The notes beneath the pieces were generated by a model. That model worked only from the letters and a program-made list of their open reading frames with translations, did not search any database and had not been told where the DNA came from. Below are positions 11,481 through 22,538 of a stretch of DNA of 64,000 nt, piece by piece (position 1 is the first letter of the stretch; each line of letters starts with the position of its first letter). The position numbers and the translations under genes are program-made. This DNA comes from Cytidiella melzeri (taxonomy: Eukaryota > Basidiomycota > Agaricomycetes > Polyporales > Irpicaceae): positions 1 through 64,000 of the forward strand of contig JABYQR010000031.1 in NCBI GenBank assembly GCA_022592445.1, given 5' to 3'.

Positions 11481-12225
11481 GTCAGGTTATTGCCCCTCTT
11501 GTTCAAGCTATACGAGGGCCCCGCCAACTTCCTTCTCCAAAAAATCTCGGGCCCAGCCCTCTTGCCACAGCCTTGCCAGAACTGCAAGCAATGTGTCTAC
11601 GCCATCAACCCTCATCTTGACTGCAACTGGAGCATCTGCTATTACAACTGCCCTTAAGATCCCGGGTGCGGGATCAACATCATCAAGATCCTTCTGCCTC
11701 ACGTCATGCATCTCGTAGTTTGCTCTTGCACTACACACCCCGGCATGTTTGCGGTGATCTGCAGGCACAGCAAGTTCAAGTATGTTGCAGGTAGAATTCC
11801 CGTACCAGAACAGTAGGTGTCTCGAGTAAAAGAAGGAGTCTTGTTTTGTTGTGTTAAACACTGTGTTCTTTACTGAGTTACTGTGTCGCGTTGACTCTTT
11901 CAATGCACCGTGTTTCCTCAAGTTTGACTTTTGTAGTGTTAGCGTTTCTTGTGTTTCACTTCTCGTCTTGTGTTTGTGTTAGCGCCTCACTTTGCTTGTC
12001 TGTTTGTCACATGTTTTGCAAAACTTGCTCTCTCGTCTTACCCTAACTGGCCACATTTGTTGCTGCTCGCAATAACTTTTGCTTTACTAGGCAAAGCTTA
12101 GGACTCTTTTGACCCACTCACACATTTTACACACAACCCACACTTAACTTGTTCATGTGATCACCTCTTTGAGGTCTGGTGTACTGGTTCCTGGCCCCTT
12201 TTATATCCAGGGTAGTAGTTTATAT

Positions 12226-12360
12226 TTCAACATCACCCAGGTTAGGGTTAGGTCCGGTAATAATTCTAGCTAGAAAATAAGCACTCTAGATAAGCACCTA
12301 ATACTACAAATTGGTGACTACAATAGAAAAATCTGGTCTCTGTTGGACTATCCATGTCAA
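12226..12360 (+). repeat. Dispersed repeat containing TTAGGGTTAGG
   Basis: CCAGGTTAGGGTTAGGTC followed by GAAAATAAGC, TCTAGATA and ATCTGGTCTCTGTTGGACTA. The same order of motifs occurs at about 42773-42900. The TTAGGG doublet resembles the telomere repeat, but there are only two units, so it is part of the dispersed repeat and not a telomere. Confidence 0.6.
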
Positions 12361-12948
12361 CTGCAGTTTACAGCAACTCCTTCATCTTCATTAGCAACCC
12401 TGCTCATGTGTTTCTGACATGTATAGTGTTCTCATTGCATTCTGGGCTCACTGCACATATCACCCATTGCGTCTATCAACTGTTCATGCATCTACTTTGT
12501 GTTTGCAATAAGCCTCTTTATTTCTACTACTTTGCCATGTTTATCTCTTTGCTCGTGATACATGTAGTGTTTGCCCCTCCTAGCTCAACTACTTTATAAA
12601 AACCCCACCTTCCACCCTTGTTGCCTTTTGTTGTGCAACTTGATTAGGACTCTTAGACCACCTCACAAAGCTATAAACACTTTTGCGCTCTTGCGCCCTT
12701 ACACTTACATTGCCACTTTGTGATTGGTTGTGTTGTCTTTGTGGTTATTGTTTGTCTCAGAGTGTGAATCAGTGTCTCAGCACCTAAGCAATATCTGGGC
12801 ATATCACTGGGTGGAATCTAATGCCATTCCAACTCAACATACATCTTATGGCATTTGTATACATATATGATGAACAACAGATGAACAAACCATTGTTGAA
12901 AAAACACACCATCTTATGCTACTGCCAATCCAAATATAAATGGCTATG

Positions 12949-13374
12949 CTACTCGTATACAGTCCACTTATCCTTCATGGTCTCTACCAACCAAGGGTTT
13001 TGGTAAATGAACCACCACATGCCTTTGTACTCCAGGGTTTCAGCCTGATTAGGCCCATTTGCTATATCTTTCTCCTCGGTTGTTTGCATTGCCTTGTAAA
13101 CCTTGGTGAACATTTTATTCCATGCTTCAGGATCCTGGAACAAATCAGAGAGGCGAAACCTGGACCATAACTCCTTTGATTTGCCCAGCACAGGCCCTAC
13201 GCGTTTGGTGAATTCAATTTGCTTACGCAGGTTGGGAAAGTAGGCATTGGTTTCGCCAAAGGAATTTGAAGAGGGAGAGACACTACTGATGTACGGGGTG
13301 GCACGCACAGCCACTGTATAGAATGTGCCGGTGACAATGGTAGTGAGCAAAATGATAGAGGTTGAGAGCTGCAT
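12949..13374 (-). CDS. Small secreted protein, unknown function
   Basis: A single-exon frame of 141 residues with an ATG at 13374 and stop at 12949. The first ~26 residues form a classical signal peptide (MQLSTSIILLTTIVTGTFYT, then VAVRATP). The mature part is rich in aromatic and charged residues (WWFIYQNPW near the C-terminus) and has no cysteine, so it is not a disulfide-stabilised effector type. No family is recognised. It sits alone in a repeat-rich region between a transposon and the second copy of the duplicated block. Small secreted proteins in such regions are often species-specific, which is inference here. Confidence 0.6.
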   Translation of the reverse strand: MQLSTSIILLTTIVTGTFYTVAVRATPYISSVSPSSNSFGETNAYFPNLRKQIEFTKRVGPVLGKSKELWSRFRLSDLFQDPEAWNKMFTKVYKAMQTTEEKDIANGPNQAETLEYKGMWWFIYQNPWLVETMKDKWTVYE

Positions 13375-13429
13375 GACAGTATAGGATGGTGGAGGGCAGC
13401 TTAAATCAGGTTGCTGTGATAAAGATTTC

Positions 13430-13870
13430 AGTACAGTAACTCAAGGCAAGTGCAATGTAGACAACAAAGTACCTAATGAACCAGTGCTGAAGCAATGAGA
13501 AGGCCAGGAGGAATGGAGGTGTGCAAATGTACAAGCTAGCTGTAAGAACAATCTCAGCTAAAGTGACTCAAAGGCAAGTGTGATGCGTGGTCTGGACATC
13601 AATTCACTCACCGGCCAGCGCTGAAGCAACAAAAGTAACAGGGAATAGAGGTGGGTAGAGGTACGAGGATGGCAGCAAGGGACTTATATCTTGTGCTTCA
13701 TGTGCAGTGCTGATACAATAATCAGAGAATACACAGGTTGAAGATGGCTTCACATAGCTACTGTAGTAGAAATGGTCACAGTCTTGATGTAGCAAAGGTT
13801 AGGCTGAGCTGTCCAGTGCTGAGAATGTTGTGAACTGCCAGTGCTGAAGCAACAATCACGAAACAGCAGG
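13430..13870. repeat. Degenerate tandem motif repeat (~130 bp period)
   Basis: CAGTGCTGAAGCAA or close variants recur at about 13482, 13613, 13817 and 13842. ACTCAAGGCAAGTGCAATG at about 13440 is matched by ACTCAAAGGCAAGTGTGATG at about 13566. No coding sequence is seen. It is unrelated to the 142-bp unit as far as I can see. Confidence 0.45.
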
Positions 13871-14260
13871 GTAATTAGGTATGTCTTAGTAGATAAGCTC
13901 CTGTGCTGCAAGTTTTGATGGTAAGATGTAGATAAGGAATCAAGTCATGTTTTCGTGATATATTCAAAACGCGTTTCAGAATTACAGTGCGTAACACAAG
14001 GGCACGAAACGTTTCATTGACATCACGCATGGATTTGATGTGTGATGTGTGAACTGAACAGGTTTCAGAGTCCGTGGTTATCAAATCCCACCATAGCAAG
14101 TTTCTCAAGCCGGATCATAAGTAAGAGTTTCGGGTTGAGTTCCAAACTGCAGTGCTTTTACGCCACAATCTTCATGCACATGTTTGGGCAGTAACTAGGC
14201 TACGGGTTTCGGGTGCTGTACAGTCCATAGCATTACTGACTCGCGCAGGCATCCTTACCT

Positions 14261-14588
14261 CGCAGGCATTTTACAGTTTGCGCGACCCACTTCACTGGAT
14301 CAACCTTCACAAATAGCGCAGTGACGATTTGTGGTACCGGTGGCTCAAAACACTCAGGCTTTCGGATTCTTCTACCACGCCGATATACACTACTGAGATT
14401 CGGCGGGCGGTCATTGATCATTCTTGGCACTGCAGAAAGGTCGAAGTTGTAAAGAAGGTCTTATGAAAAGAGACGGGCTGGAGAAGGGGAGGAGGAACGG
14501 AGGATGTCAAAGAGTTGGCAACACTGTTGGCAATTGGGTCAGAATCGTGCTCGCATACAGGCAGGCGAGACGTACCTTGGTCCGACAT
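14261..14588 (-). CDS. Possible two-exon hypothetical gene
   Basis: Suggested exons are 14576-14588 (13 nt, starting ATG TCG GAC CAA G, then a GTACGT donor) and 14429 down to about 14261 (after a CTGCAG acceptor). The second exon reads MINDRPPNLSSVYRRGRR and KWVAQTVKCL before a GTAAGG donor-like site. The long intron (about 146 bp) is unusual for this genome and the 3' end is not resolved. No family is recognised. An identical copy of exon 1 and part of exon 2 is present at 1-272. Confidence 0.3.
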
Positions 14589-16033
14589 ACGCTCGTATTG
14601 ATTGATGTTAAGTCATGTATCCGACACCTCAGGCCTAATCTATTCCCAATGTAGTAGTGGAGTACTTCGTGGCATTATAATCTAATGACGCTGGAGGCGA
14701 GGATGATATCGCACTCGTACATACAGTGCCGACCGTCGAATCATAACACCATAGGTGAGTACGGACCTTGTGTGATAGCAGCTAAAGTCATTCCCATAAC
14801 TCTCTTTGAAGTCCTTGGGGAAAGCAAATCGGTCGACTTGGACAATAAAGGGCGGCCCTTCGAAGAGTGTTGACATTCGGGGGCAATACCGACAAGCCAG
14901 CTTTAACTCACCAACATGTGTGCTGTTGCTACAGCGCAGCTTATGTGTGTGTGCGTGTGCGCGCGTGTTTGCAATAAATTGCACGTCTAAAGATTGCGGC
15001 AAAGGGTGGCTAGGGGCAACGTTTCTGTTCAAAGGGGCATTATATCCTAGATGATCAATGGGTCCCAGACACAAGAGCGGATGAGGACAACTCAGCGGCA
15101 GGCCGTATTACGACGTCCAAAATAGCGATAGTACAGTACTGTTCTTGCTGATGCCAGTCTCTCGTGGAAAGCGAGGGTGAAGAAAAAAGCAGTAGCATAC
15201 ACATTGTCAACGGGCAGAGTCAGGATGTGCAACTCACGACACGCAGAGCGGTCTCGGGTTTACTTTGTTCCATCTCGGATCTCCTGCAAGCCCATCTCAC
15301 CACGGTTCGGAAACCATCGCTGTCATACAAACGCACCAAGGAAATGCACGGCAGGTCACCCTAATCCACCAGCATGCGTTCGGTATGTAGACCTTCTCCG
15401 TAGGCCATACTTTCGAAAATGACTTGTCGCCATACACTGATTGCGAGTTCGACGGCCTCTTCCTCGAGAACCTACAGAACGACGTGAGATCATGGCATAC
15501 AGTATGAAACATGGATTGGCATTGCGTACCGGCTCAAGGCCCTCAACTAGTTTATGAGGCCCCTTGTGGTCCTTCATGTGCTCGAGAACGAACATAACGA
15601 GATCGTCATCTTCAAGTTCGCCGAGATACTTAGTCATTTGACGTTTTACCAGTGGCTCAAACTTGCGGTCAATCATTGTCTAGCGGAACACATCAGGGAA
15701 TTGAACACAGCTGCATACAGTGAACACTCACATCTGTCACACCATCCCATCTGACTTTGGCCTTGAACAACGTCTCCTTGTCGGTAGGTACTGAGGCTCT
15801 GATCTTCTCTAGCCTCTCTTTTGCCTTCTCACCACCTTCTGCCAAGTCAAGTTTGGGAAGCAATATTTTTCGCTTGCGGATACTCTCATCCTCCTCTTCT
15901 TCTTGGGCAAAGACGACAGCCGTCTTTTCCTTTGCACCGCTCTCAACCTTGGGCACAATGGGCGCCAAGGAGACATTGAGCTTGACTGGTGCACCATCCT
16001 CGAGCAACATGCCCGCCTTGCGCTGCTCGTCCT
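14317..16033. repeat. Exact direct repeat, copy 2
   Basis: Partner of 1-1717. Here the sequence continues without a break into the complete RBM25-like gene, so this copy is the parental arrangement and copy 1 is the truncated one. Apart from RBM25 exons and the possible small gene at 14261-14588, the stretch 14590-15360 shows only short frames without support. Confidence 0.95.
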
Positions 16034-17580
16034 GTAACGCTTGCATCTCGTCCATTTGTCGAGCCAGGAATGCTTCTGATTCGCGACGTAGATTTTCGGT
16101 TTCGCGTTCCTCGTACAGCCGTGATTCATGATCGGCAGCCTCTTCCGTGGCAAGACGTCTTGCTCGTTGCGCTCGCCATCGCGTGCTGGAACACCATTTG
16201 ATCCAGCTCTCCTTCATCAAAATAAGCACGACGTACCGATCTGTGTAAAATAGCTCGTCGCTCTCATCATCGTCCCAAACGTCTAGTCGTGCCTTCATTT
16301 CAACCCGATCCCGCTCCTCTGCCTCTCGAATTGCCCGTTCTCGCGCTATCGATCGCTCAAGGGCTTGGATACGAGTCCGTTCTCGGGGTTCGTATCGACG
16401 TTCACGCTATGTTCACGGTAAGATTACACCATGCCACAGAAAAGTGTCACTCACATCTCGGAAAGAGTCTTCTTCATCCCGCCTCCTTGCCTCTTTCCTC
16501 TCTGCCTCGAGCTCCTCGTCTGTCTTGACAGTCTTTCCCGCCAGTGTTCGGCCATCAATCCCGCCCTGGTCTTCCGCTTTGACAAAGCCAACGAGTTTGT
16601 TATACCCTTGGGCGCCCTTTCCAAAGCCTTGCGGCGGTTTTGTTGCCTGAGGCGACGGACTGGATGCTGCAGGCTTCCCCCATTCTCGCTGTTTCGGACC
16701 GCTAGGAGCTCCCATGATCACGGGAACAGCGGCTTGTACGTCGCGCATCTTCTCACGTTCGCGCTTCGCCGCACGTTCACGGAACTGCGCAATCTCGGTC
16801 ATGACGAGACCTCGTTGCGTCTCTGGCAAGTCGGCTTCCTGCAAGTCGTGAAGATGCGGCGGTATCACGTATTTTTCCTTGTCCAGCAGGCCGCTGTTCG
16901 CTGCTTCCTCGGAAGTCTTGAGAATGTGGCCTAACAGAGAGTCAACCCTGGCTTTTGCTTGACGTGTTGCCTCTTCATCCGCCTAAAACAGGTAGAAGAT
17001 TAGCCGTCACCGCAGAAAGACAGAGTTTACTCACGTCAGTCTTCATCTTTTGCGTTTGATAAGCATCGAGGAACAGTTTAGTTTTTTCGTCAGCTTTCAC
17101 CTAAGTGCCCACGATTAAATGTGAATTGCTTCCAGCCAGTTGCATTCACGTACTAGGAGCTTTTTGTTGACACACCCGTCCTCTAAAGCAGGCAACTCTA
17201 CTCCATTAAGCAGTGTCATAGCACGCAACGCACTGTCAGGATCCGTATACTCAGCGAAGCCGAACCCTTGTGGCTTGTTCGCAGGCGTTATCAGCCGTTT
17301 GAAAGAGGACACTGTACCACATGCCTAAAGGTGTCGCAGACTTTGTTAGATTCGCTCAGCAGCACTGCAACGAGAGACTTACGCTCAGTAATTGGTTCAG
17401 GAACTGGTCCGTGATCCCTCCTGAGATTGAGCCAATGAAAAGCGTGGTGGACTTTGGCTGAGGTGCATGTGACGACTGCATCATCTGTTGCTGCTGAGCC
17501 AGAGCTGAAATCGAAGGACCTTGGCCGTACGAAGGCAGAGGCGGTCGGAGACCAAGGCCTAGCCGGTTCGGCTGCTGCAT
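15361..17580 (-). CDS. RBM25: RBM25/Snu71-like splicing factor (RRM + PWI)
   Basis: Eight exons: 17383-17580, 17154-17324, 17035-17100, 16455-16982, 16237-16406, 15732-16185, 15530-15679 and 15361-15471. They join in frame to 615 residues. An RRM lies at about 45-125 with RNP2 LFIGSI (47-52) and RNP1 around QGFGFAEY (85-92). A long charged linker with E/R-rich coiled segments follows. A C-terminal PWI domain (about 530-615) contains MIDRKFEPLVKRQMTKYLGE. In the known family this nuclear protein is a U1-associated regulator of 5' splice-site choice. The start ATG at 17580 was chosen because it opens directly into the proline/glutamine-rich leader; an upstream in-frame ATG at 17733 is possible but adds an unlikely segment. 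The last two and a half exons are duplicated at 1045-1717. Confidence 0.93.
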
Positions 17581-18102
17581 ATTTGGTCGTGAAAAGTGAG
17601 AGCCAGCAGTGCAGCTTCGCGTCAGGAGCAGCGAGAGGATAAGTATCCGGCTTAGAAGCTTGACGAAGATCAAACAGGTTGTGGAAGTGTGAATGAAAGA
17701 GCTGTGGCTGCTTAAGTTGTGAAAAGCGCTCAAGGAGGTTTGGACCGAACGTATAACTTAGCATTTCGGACTTTGAAACTGCTAACAAAATGTATAGCAA
17801 AGGTTACCATCGAAACTAATGAGGAATTCAAAGGACTACAACTACTATAAAGATCGATGTGCTACTAGTAACTTACATACGGTGAATCACGAAGGCAACG
17901 AAGAAGTGAGCGATGTGGCTACGCTACGAGAAAATAGTATTACACTACTGGTTGCAATCATAGAAGCTTCAAAGGTCGTGAGAAGCAAGAATCGACATGA
18001 GTTTGCAACACGAAGTTCTGGCTGACAGTATTCTTGCTGGACTGCGATAGTCTAGTGAGGTTACGATCTTGAGTTTGAGGGGACCATATGGGATTGAGGA
18101 CA
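17581..18102. other. RBM25 promoter side / 3' side of membrane-protein gene
   Basis: 522 bp between the RBM25-like start (minus) and the 3' end of the next minus-strand gene. No further gene or clear element is seen. Confidence 0.5.
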
Positions 18103-18759
18103 TCAGTACGGCACCGCCGTGCTCGCTGCAAACATTGGTGATACTGCGGGAGTGCTGCTGGAGGCGAAATATGCTGGTGGAGGCGGCTCCAACTTGTCAC
18201 CCAAAGAGTTCGGAAGTAGTCTGGTCTCCGATGGTGGTAGTGGGGCGATGTAAGGTGGCAACGGATCTAGAGAAGGTGGTCTCCCAACGATAACACCTCT
18301 TGCCGAGAGTGAAGCGCGAGAGGAGCTGCGCTGCGGCGAGGGTCGTAAGATACGAGGGAGGTGCCAGTGGAGGCGGATATGTTGTACGAACGAGGCGTTC
18401 CTGATACGCGCAGCGAGACGAGCTCGAGTACGCATGGCTGCCAGTGGTGGTAGTCAGTCCAGACTGGTTGATGAATATGAGAGGGTTGGCGATACACTCA
18501 CGCATAACTCCGGAGCTCGGTCTACCCCAAAGCCGCCATACTAAACAGAACAACAAAACCAGCAACGCTGCACGGCTAAGGTTAACATTGGAGAGAGTTG
18601 TGGGAGGCGCGAACACTCGCCTATACCAACCACAACACCGACAACACTCCTCCAAAACACGGCTTCTGTCACGACATCATCCTCCATGCCCAACGCGTCT
18701 CTCCTAAAGAGTTCGTGGCTAGTCGTGGCGGTGGTTGCTCTGCCAAAAATCGGCGACAT
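18103..18759 (-). CDS. Single-pass membrane protein with PPxY tail (copy A)
   Basis: Exons 18621-18759, 18502-18567 and 18103-18437 join to 179 residues. The first intron uses a GC donor (GCGAGT) and splits the transmembrane helix codons: SVVGVVVGIG is followed after the intron by ALLVLLFCLVW. A basic stretch (TRARLAARIRN) follows and suggests a cytoplasmic tail. The tail is proline-rich and includes PPPPAYF, a PPxY-type motif known in other proteins to bind WW domains such as those of Rsp5/Nedd4 ligases. It resembles the genes at 19802-20272 and 20752-21693. No family name is known to me; the exon joins are inferred by frame. Confidence 0.6.
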
Positions 18760-19801
18760 TTTCAGTAGGATAAATGGCCTTACGCGGGAAGCAGGAGAAC
18801 CGAAGTAACACTCAATCACCCAAGGCACCTATAACATGAATATCTGAGAGCAACATGCATTGTGCACGCTTGCCCAGCGCACTGCCTACGTGCCCCTTGT
18901 CGACAGTTACTGCAAAGCTCTGTCTGGATTCAACTACGTCGTGATGTGCAGGACTTTCCTATGAGAACAATGAAAGCCATACCTGACAGACCTCGTTGTG
19001 GCCACGGTGTACGCGCAGTGCATGATTTAACGGTACGCCGATTTCGCCGCTGTATTCTGCAAGCACTTCTGCGTTTTAGACATCAGCATGCCGTTTTAAA
19101 TTCTAGATCAAGAATTTTGGCAGAGTTGTAAGCTGAGCACCAAGTTGTGACTGCAGCGCACGGCGGCAGCAAACCAGGATAAGTATCTGTCGTGGGAAAT
19201 TCCACGAGTCTCTTAGATTTGTGAGATTCCATCTCAATAACTTGGAATTCTTCATCCACATCAACAAATCGCAGGGATATACATTGTGCTCATAGTATGT
19301 ATTGCGACTATGACCTCTCAATCTAGTCTATATAGCTAGAAGGTTTGTGACTTTCCAATTTAGCCCTCTTATTTGGTCTGTCCGAATGCCAGCTTTCTCC
19401 AGACATCTCACCAAACAAGACAAGATAGTCAGCTGATTGTGCGGATTTCGCCTCCTAGGTTGCTGTACAAAGATGTCGTCTGGGACGCAGCTCATGCGGT
19501 GCTGAGCACTGCTTATTGAAGCTCTCAGTATTACTCGGAAAATACTAGCAGCTGTCCGTAGCTAGTACATTCATCCACCAACGTACCCTAGCGAGCTGGA
19601 ACAGATGCAGCCATCATATAGAGTTCAGGTATCCTTTACATGCAAATACTATTTGCTACAAAACAAATTTAGTCCGACGGCCAATGGCATTTGAAACTTC
19701 TGTCCCTCTACTACAACGTAGATTCTGTCTCGTCTTTGAGGCGGAGTAGCTGTTGTGTAAATTATTGATGATGATGATGATGATGCTGTGCGAAAGCAAT
19801 G
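18760..19801. other. Intergenic, no gene recognised
   Basis: About 1 kb. An 89-codon plus-strand frame at 18862-19131 has no recognisable domain. A (GAT)n microsatellite lies at about 19768-19786. Nothing else is supported. Confidence 0.4.
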
Positions 19802-20272
19802 CTAGGGTGGACCAGTGTCGTGGGACAGGAATACGCTGTCACCAGGAAAGTATGCCGGCGGAAGCCCTGCCAGAGGCTGTGCCGCTGGGTAGGACGGCAG
19901 CTGCTCGTTATGAGGAGGTACAGCATAAGGCCAGTGGTTCGCAGCTGAACCTCCTGCACGACGAGCTCGAGTATAACCAGTGGTAGGGCGTGCCAATATT
20001 GGGATACCTGTGAGCGGGTCAGCATGGCAGCGTCAACGTTTCTCGATGTATCGTTGACCTGGCATTGAGCGACCCTCGCCGGTCGTATGACGTGGACGCT
20101 TGCTGTACATGTTCCTTGCACCAATGAACATAGCGGCAATGCATGCTAAAGGCATGATGCGCGTGCGATCAGTTACAGTGGTATGGACTATGTACAACAA
20201 CATTTATTGCTCACCCACTGCAAGAAAAATTCCCACAATAGTCTGCGTTGTGATTTCCCCGCTGTGGACCAT
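19802..20272 (-). CDS. Single-pass membrane protein with PPxY tail (copy B)
   Basis: Exons 20215-20272, 20059-20145 and 19802-20007 join to 116 residues. The helix IVGIFLAVACIAAMFIGA spans the first intron, followed by a basic stop-transfer stretch (RNMYSKRPRH). The tail contains GLPPAYF, matching the PPxY-like end of copy A. The segment TRARRAGG also resembles TRARLAAR in copy A. The start at 20272 is the ATG closest to the helix; longer N-termini are possible. The second intron (51 bp) has a non-consensus GTCAAC donor, so the join should be checked by RNA. Function unknown. Confidence 0.55.
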
Positions 20273-20751
20273 GACGGTGCTCTCCACCTCGCCAGGGCCC
20301 ACAGCAGGCGTTGCGCTAAGTTGACGAACGAAACGATGAGCAACCAGAACTCGATCGCCAACGGAGATGTCTGTGGGCATGTAGGTGGGACGAGTGGTTT
20401 GAGCTCGACGTCCAGCCACACCATGCCCAATTTATATGAGCTACGCTGTGCACCATCAGTCGCCCCACAGAAGGTTCTACGTATACACAGGATAGCCTTG
20501 AACTGCCAATCAATGGCCACATACATGTACTGTACATGTGTTGTACGTGGGACGCATATGTGAAGATCAACGGCTGGCTATATGCCTTCTCGTTTGTGAC
20601 CACGTGATTGGGGCCGTTGCATTGTTGATTTGGGGCTTTGTCAGGGTTTGCTGTTTACGATGAAGTTGGACGGGTCACTGCGAAACTGTGTCAACACATC
20701 CATATATACAAAAGCGTGTATCACGCTCACCACACGCGTTCTGCGCTACAA

Positions 20752-21693
20752 TTAAACGCTGGCATGGGCGTCCCAGTCGCAGTCACTGTCGACATCGTCT
20801 TCATCTCCGATAACGAAAGGATCAGAAGAGACCTGGTGTGCCCATTCCCTCGTATACTCAATCACAGCTTGCACTTCTGCGATGAGAGACTGAACGTCGT
20901 CCGACATTCTGTGTTCAGGTGATGATACCGACTGCGCGGCCTGCTGTCTCTCCCGATGCTCCGTGGTCGTCGATGTCACCGCCCCTGCATGATGAAAGTT
21001 CCCACGAAGCGGTGTGTTAGGTGCGTAAGCAGGCGGTGGAGTGGTAGGACCGGAAGAGGCAGCGAATTTGGGTGGTGGTGTATGAGGGTAGAACTCTTCA
21101 GATGGGGACCAAGGGGAGATGACTGCCATATCAGGCTTCAGGAGTGTCATCTGGCTTTCCACGTCGTCTTTCATCCGTTCATATGGGAACGGGGTCATCT
21201 TCGGAGAATCCTGATTCTTGTTTGCTCTGAAGCGATGTTGGAGATTGAGATCCAAACGAAGGGTGCTGGAGAATTTTTGCCGTAGAGCCTCCCGTTGGCG
21301 CCGGCGTTCGCGTGAAAGGTGAAAGGAACGTAGGGTACGATGAGTGGAAGGTCGACGGGTATCGTGATCGGGTGTAAGAGTAGTTGGTTTCTGCATGAGT
21401 CTGTCAAGGAGTGTGGTGCAGTGTGCGCGCAGTTTCACGAGAAAGGGTTTCGATTTCGGCGGAGGAGGAGCGAGGGCGCCAAGTGCTGATAATGGTTTCT
21501 GCCTCCTTGGCAAGAATTGATATGATATCACTAGTGCGAATAGCCCAACTGAGTCAAAAACAAGACTTAGTCTGCCGCGTAGGTAATTGTAAGACTGACT
21601 AGACTTACGAACTCCAAGTACCATGCCAATGACAGTGCGAATTGCTATGGCAGACGAGGTCGTCGACGCATTGCTCGATGAGGCCGCAGACAT
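20752..21693 (-). CDS. Single-pass membrane protein with PPxY tail (copy C)
   Basis: Exons 21609-21693 and 20752-21548 join to 293 residues. A Ser/Thr-rich N-terminus leads into TVIGMVLGVLGLFALVISYQF, a transmembrane helix again split by the first intron, then a basic segment (RRQ). The long tail has several arginine-rich stretches and TTPPPAYAP, a PPxY motif, and ends in an acidic stretch (GDEDDVDSD). Short N-terminus, intron inside the helix and PPxY-type tail are shared with copies A and B, so the three look like an ancient local family. Longest and best supported of the three. Function unknown; a WW-domain or ubiquitin-ligase adaptor role is speculation. Confidence 0.65.
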   Translation of the reverse strand: MSAASSSNASTTSSAIAIRTVIGMVLGVRKSSQSYNYLRGRLSLVFDSVGLFALVISYQFLPRRQKPLSALGALAPPPPKSKPFLVKLRAHCTTLLDRLMQKPTTLTPDHDTRRPSTHRTLRSFHLSRERRRQREALRQKFSSTLRLDLNLQHRFRANKNQDSPKMTPFPYERMKDDVESQMTLLKPDMAVISPWSPSEEFYPHTPPPKFAASSGPTTPPPAYAPNTPLRGNFHHAGAVTSTTTEHRERQQAAQSVSSPEHRMSDDVQSLIAEVQAVIEYTREWAHQVSSDPFVIGDEDDVDSDCDWDAHASV

Positions 21694-22538
21694 AGTCAAA
21701 CGGACCTCGCGAAGTCAATACCGCCAAATGTGTTCTGAATGATGTTTTTATGTGCGGCATTAGAACGGCTCAGTCCATGTCAGCGAAGAGATTGTTAGCC
21801 AGCACATGTCTCAGAAGGCTTCAAGTTCGAGTCTTCTATTACCACAAATTAGCGTATACGCTAGTCTGTTGAGCGTGCTCTCTGTTCAGTCAGTCAATCG
21901 CACCACACGACCAAGGATGTTGTCATAACCCACCTGCTAGCTAACCTGATTTGCCGAATTGGTTCCCAGTGCAAGAAACACATAAAGCCAAGCAATGCGC
22001 CACATCATTGCACAGGAATACAGGATACTGCACTGGATGTAGAAGAAACATCAGCTGCATGTCCGAAGAAGCTTCAGACCGGACGACTGTGGAAAGACTA
22101 GTGAGAGACTGACTTTTGCGCAGCATGTCCTCAACGCACTGAAAGGTCCGAATTCATTTTGCGGCAAGATGTGTCCCCGCAAATGAATACGCTTGCAGGT
22201 CTTTCCGGTCTTATGTCGTAAGCGCACGCGAACGATACTTATAGCCGCATTCCTGTCAATGTCTGTGAACAAAGTCGCATGGTGTGTGCAGATTGAACAG
22301 TGTATCTGACATCCGAGTGAAAAGCCATGGCATTGGTGAAACCTGCTCAATCGCAGTTACCACGGATGTACCTGTGCGCGAGTCAAAAAATTCCCCCACA
22401 GAGTGACAGCTGCGCTTTTACGCACATAATGGTTACATGACGCTTAAATGGACTTTGTCTGTCTCTGTATTGGCGTTCCATCCGGCCTGCGAGACCACGA
22501 ACGCGTGAGGATGGATATTAATGAATTGAGGGCTTGCA
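21694..22538. other. Intergenic between copy C and RPC17
   Basis: 845 bp. Short frames only. A TTCGAGTC motif near 21825 was examined as a possible tRNA B-box and rejected. Confidence 0.4.

Larger units (their letters stand above)
10366..12779 (+). mobile_element. 2.4-kb TG...CA element, copy 1
   Basis: Starts TGATACGCCCATAA and ends CAGTGTCTCA. The second copy (47653-49507, opposite strand) has TGATATGCCC and the same GTGTCTCA end. The last ~150 bp match well (ACACTTACATTGCCACTT compared with the other copy). A TATA-like TTTATAAAAA lies near 12593. A Cys-rich frame is present at about 11230-11480. Its TG...CA borders look like those of an LTR, but it is long and has no recognisable gag or pol. 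Confidence 0.6.

Noticed and set aside
12226..12245. Telomere or internal telomeric array
   Set aside because: Only two TTAGGG units inside a dispersed repeat.
14682..15074. 130-codon minus ORF in the duplicated block
   Set aside because: Contains no recognised domain; splice signals around it gave no consistent gene. It also runs over a GT/CA-rich tract.
21770..21850. Possible tRNA with a TTCGAGTC loop
   Set aside because: Only three of five T-stem pairs form, the acceptor strands do not pair, and there is no convincing A-box.
22051..22350. Minus ORF with DIDRNAAISI, recalling the TnpB/Fanzor RDVNAAxNI motif
   Set aside because: No other catalytic motif or zinc-finger spacing around it; very short; likely chance.
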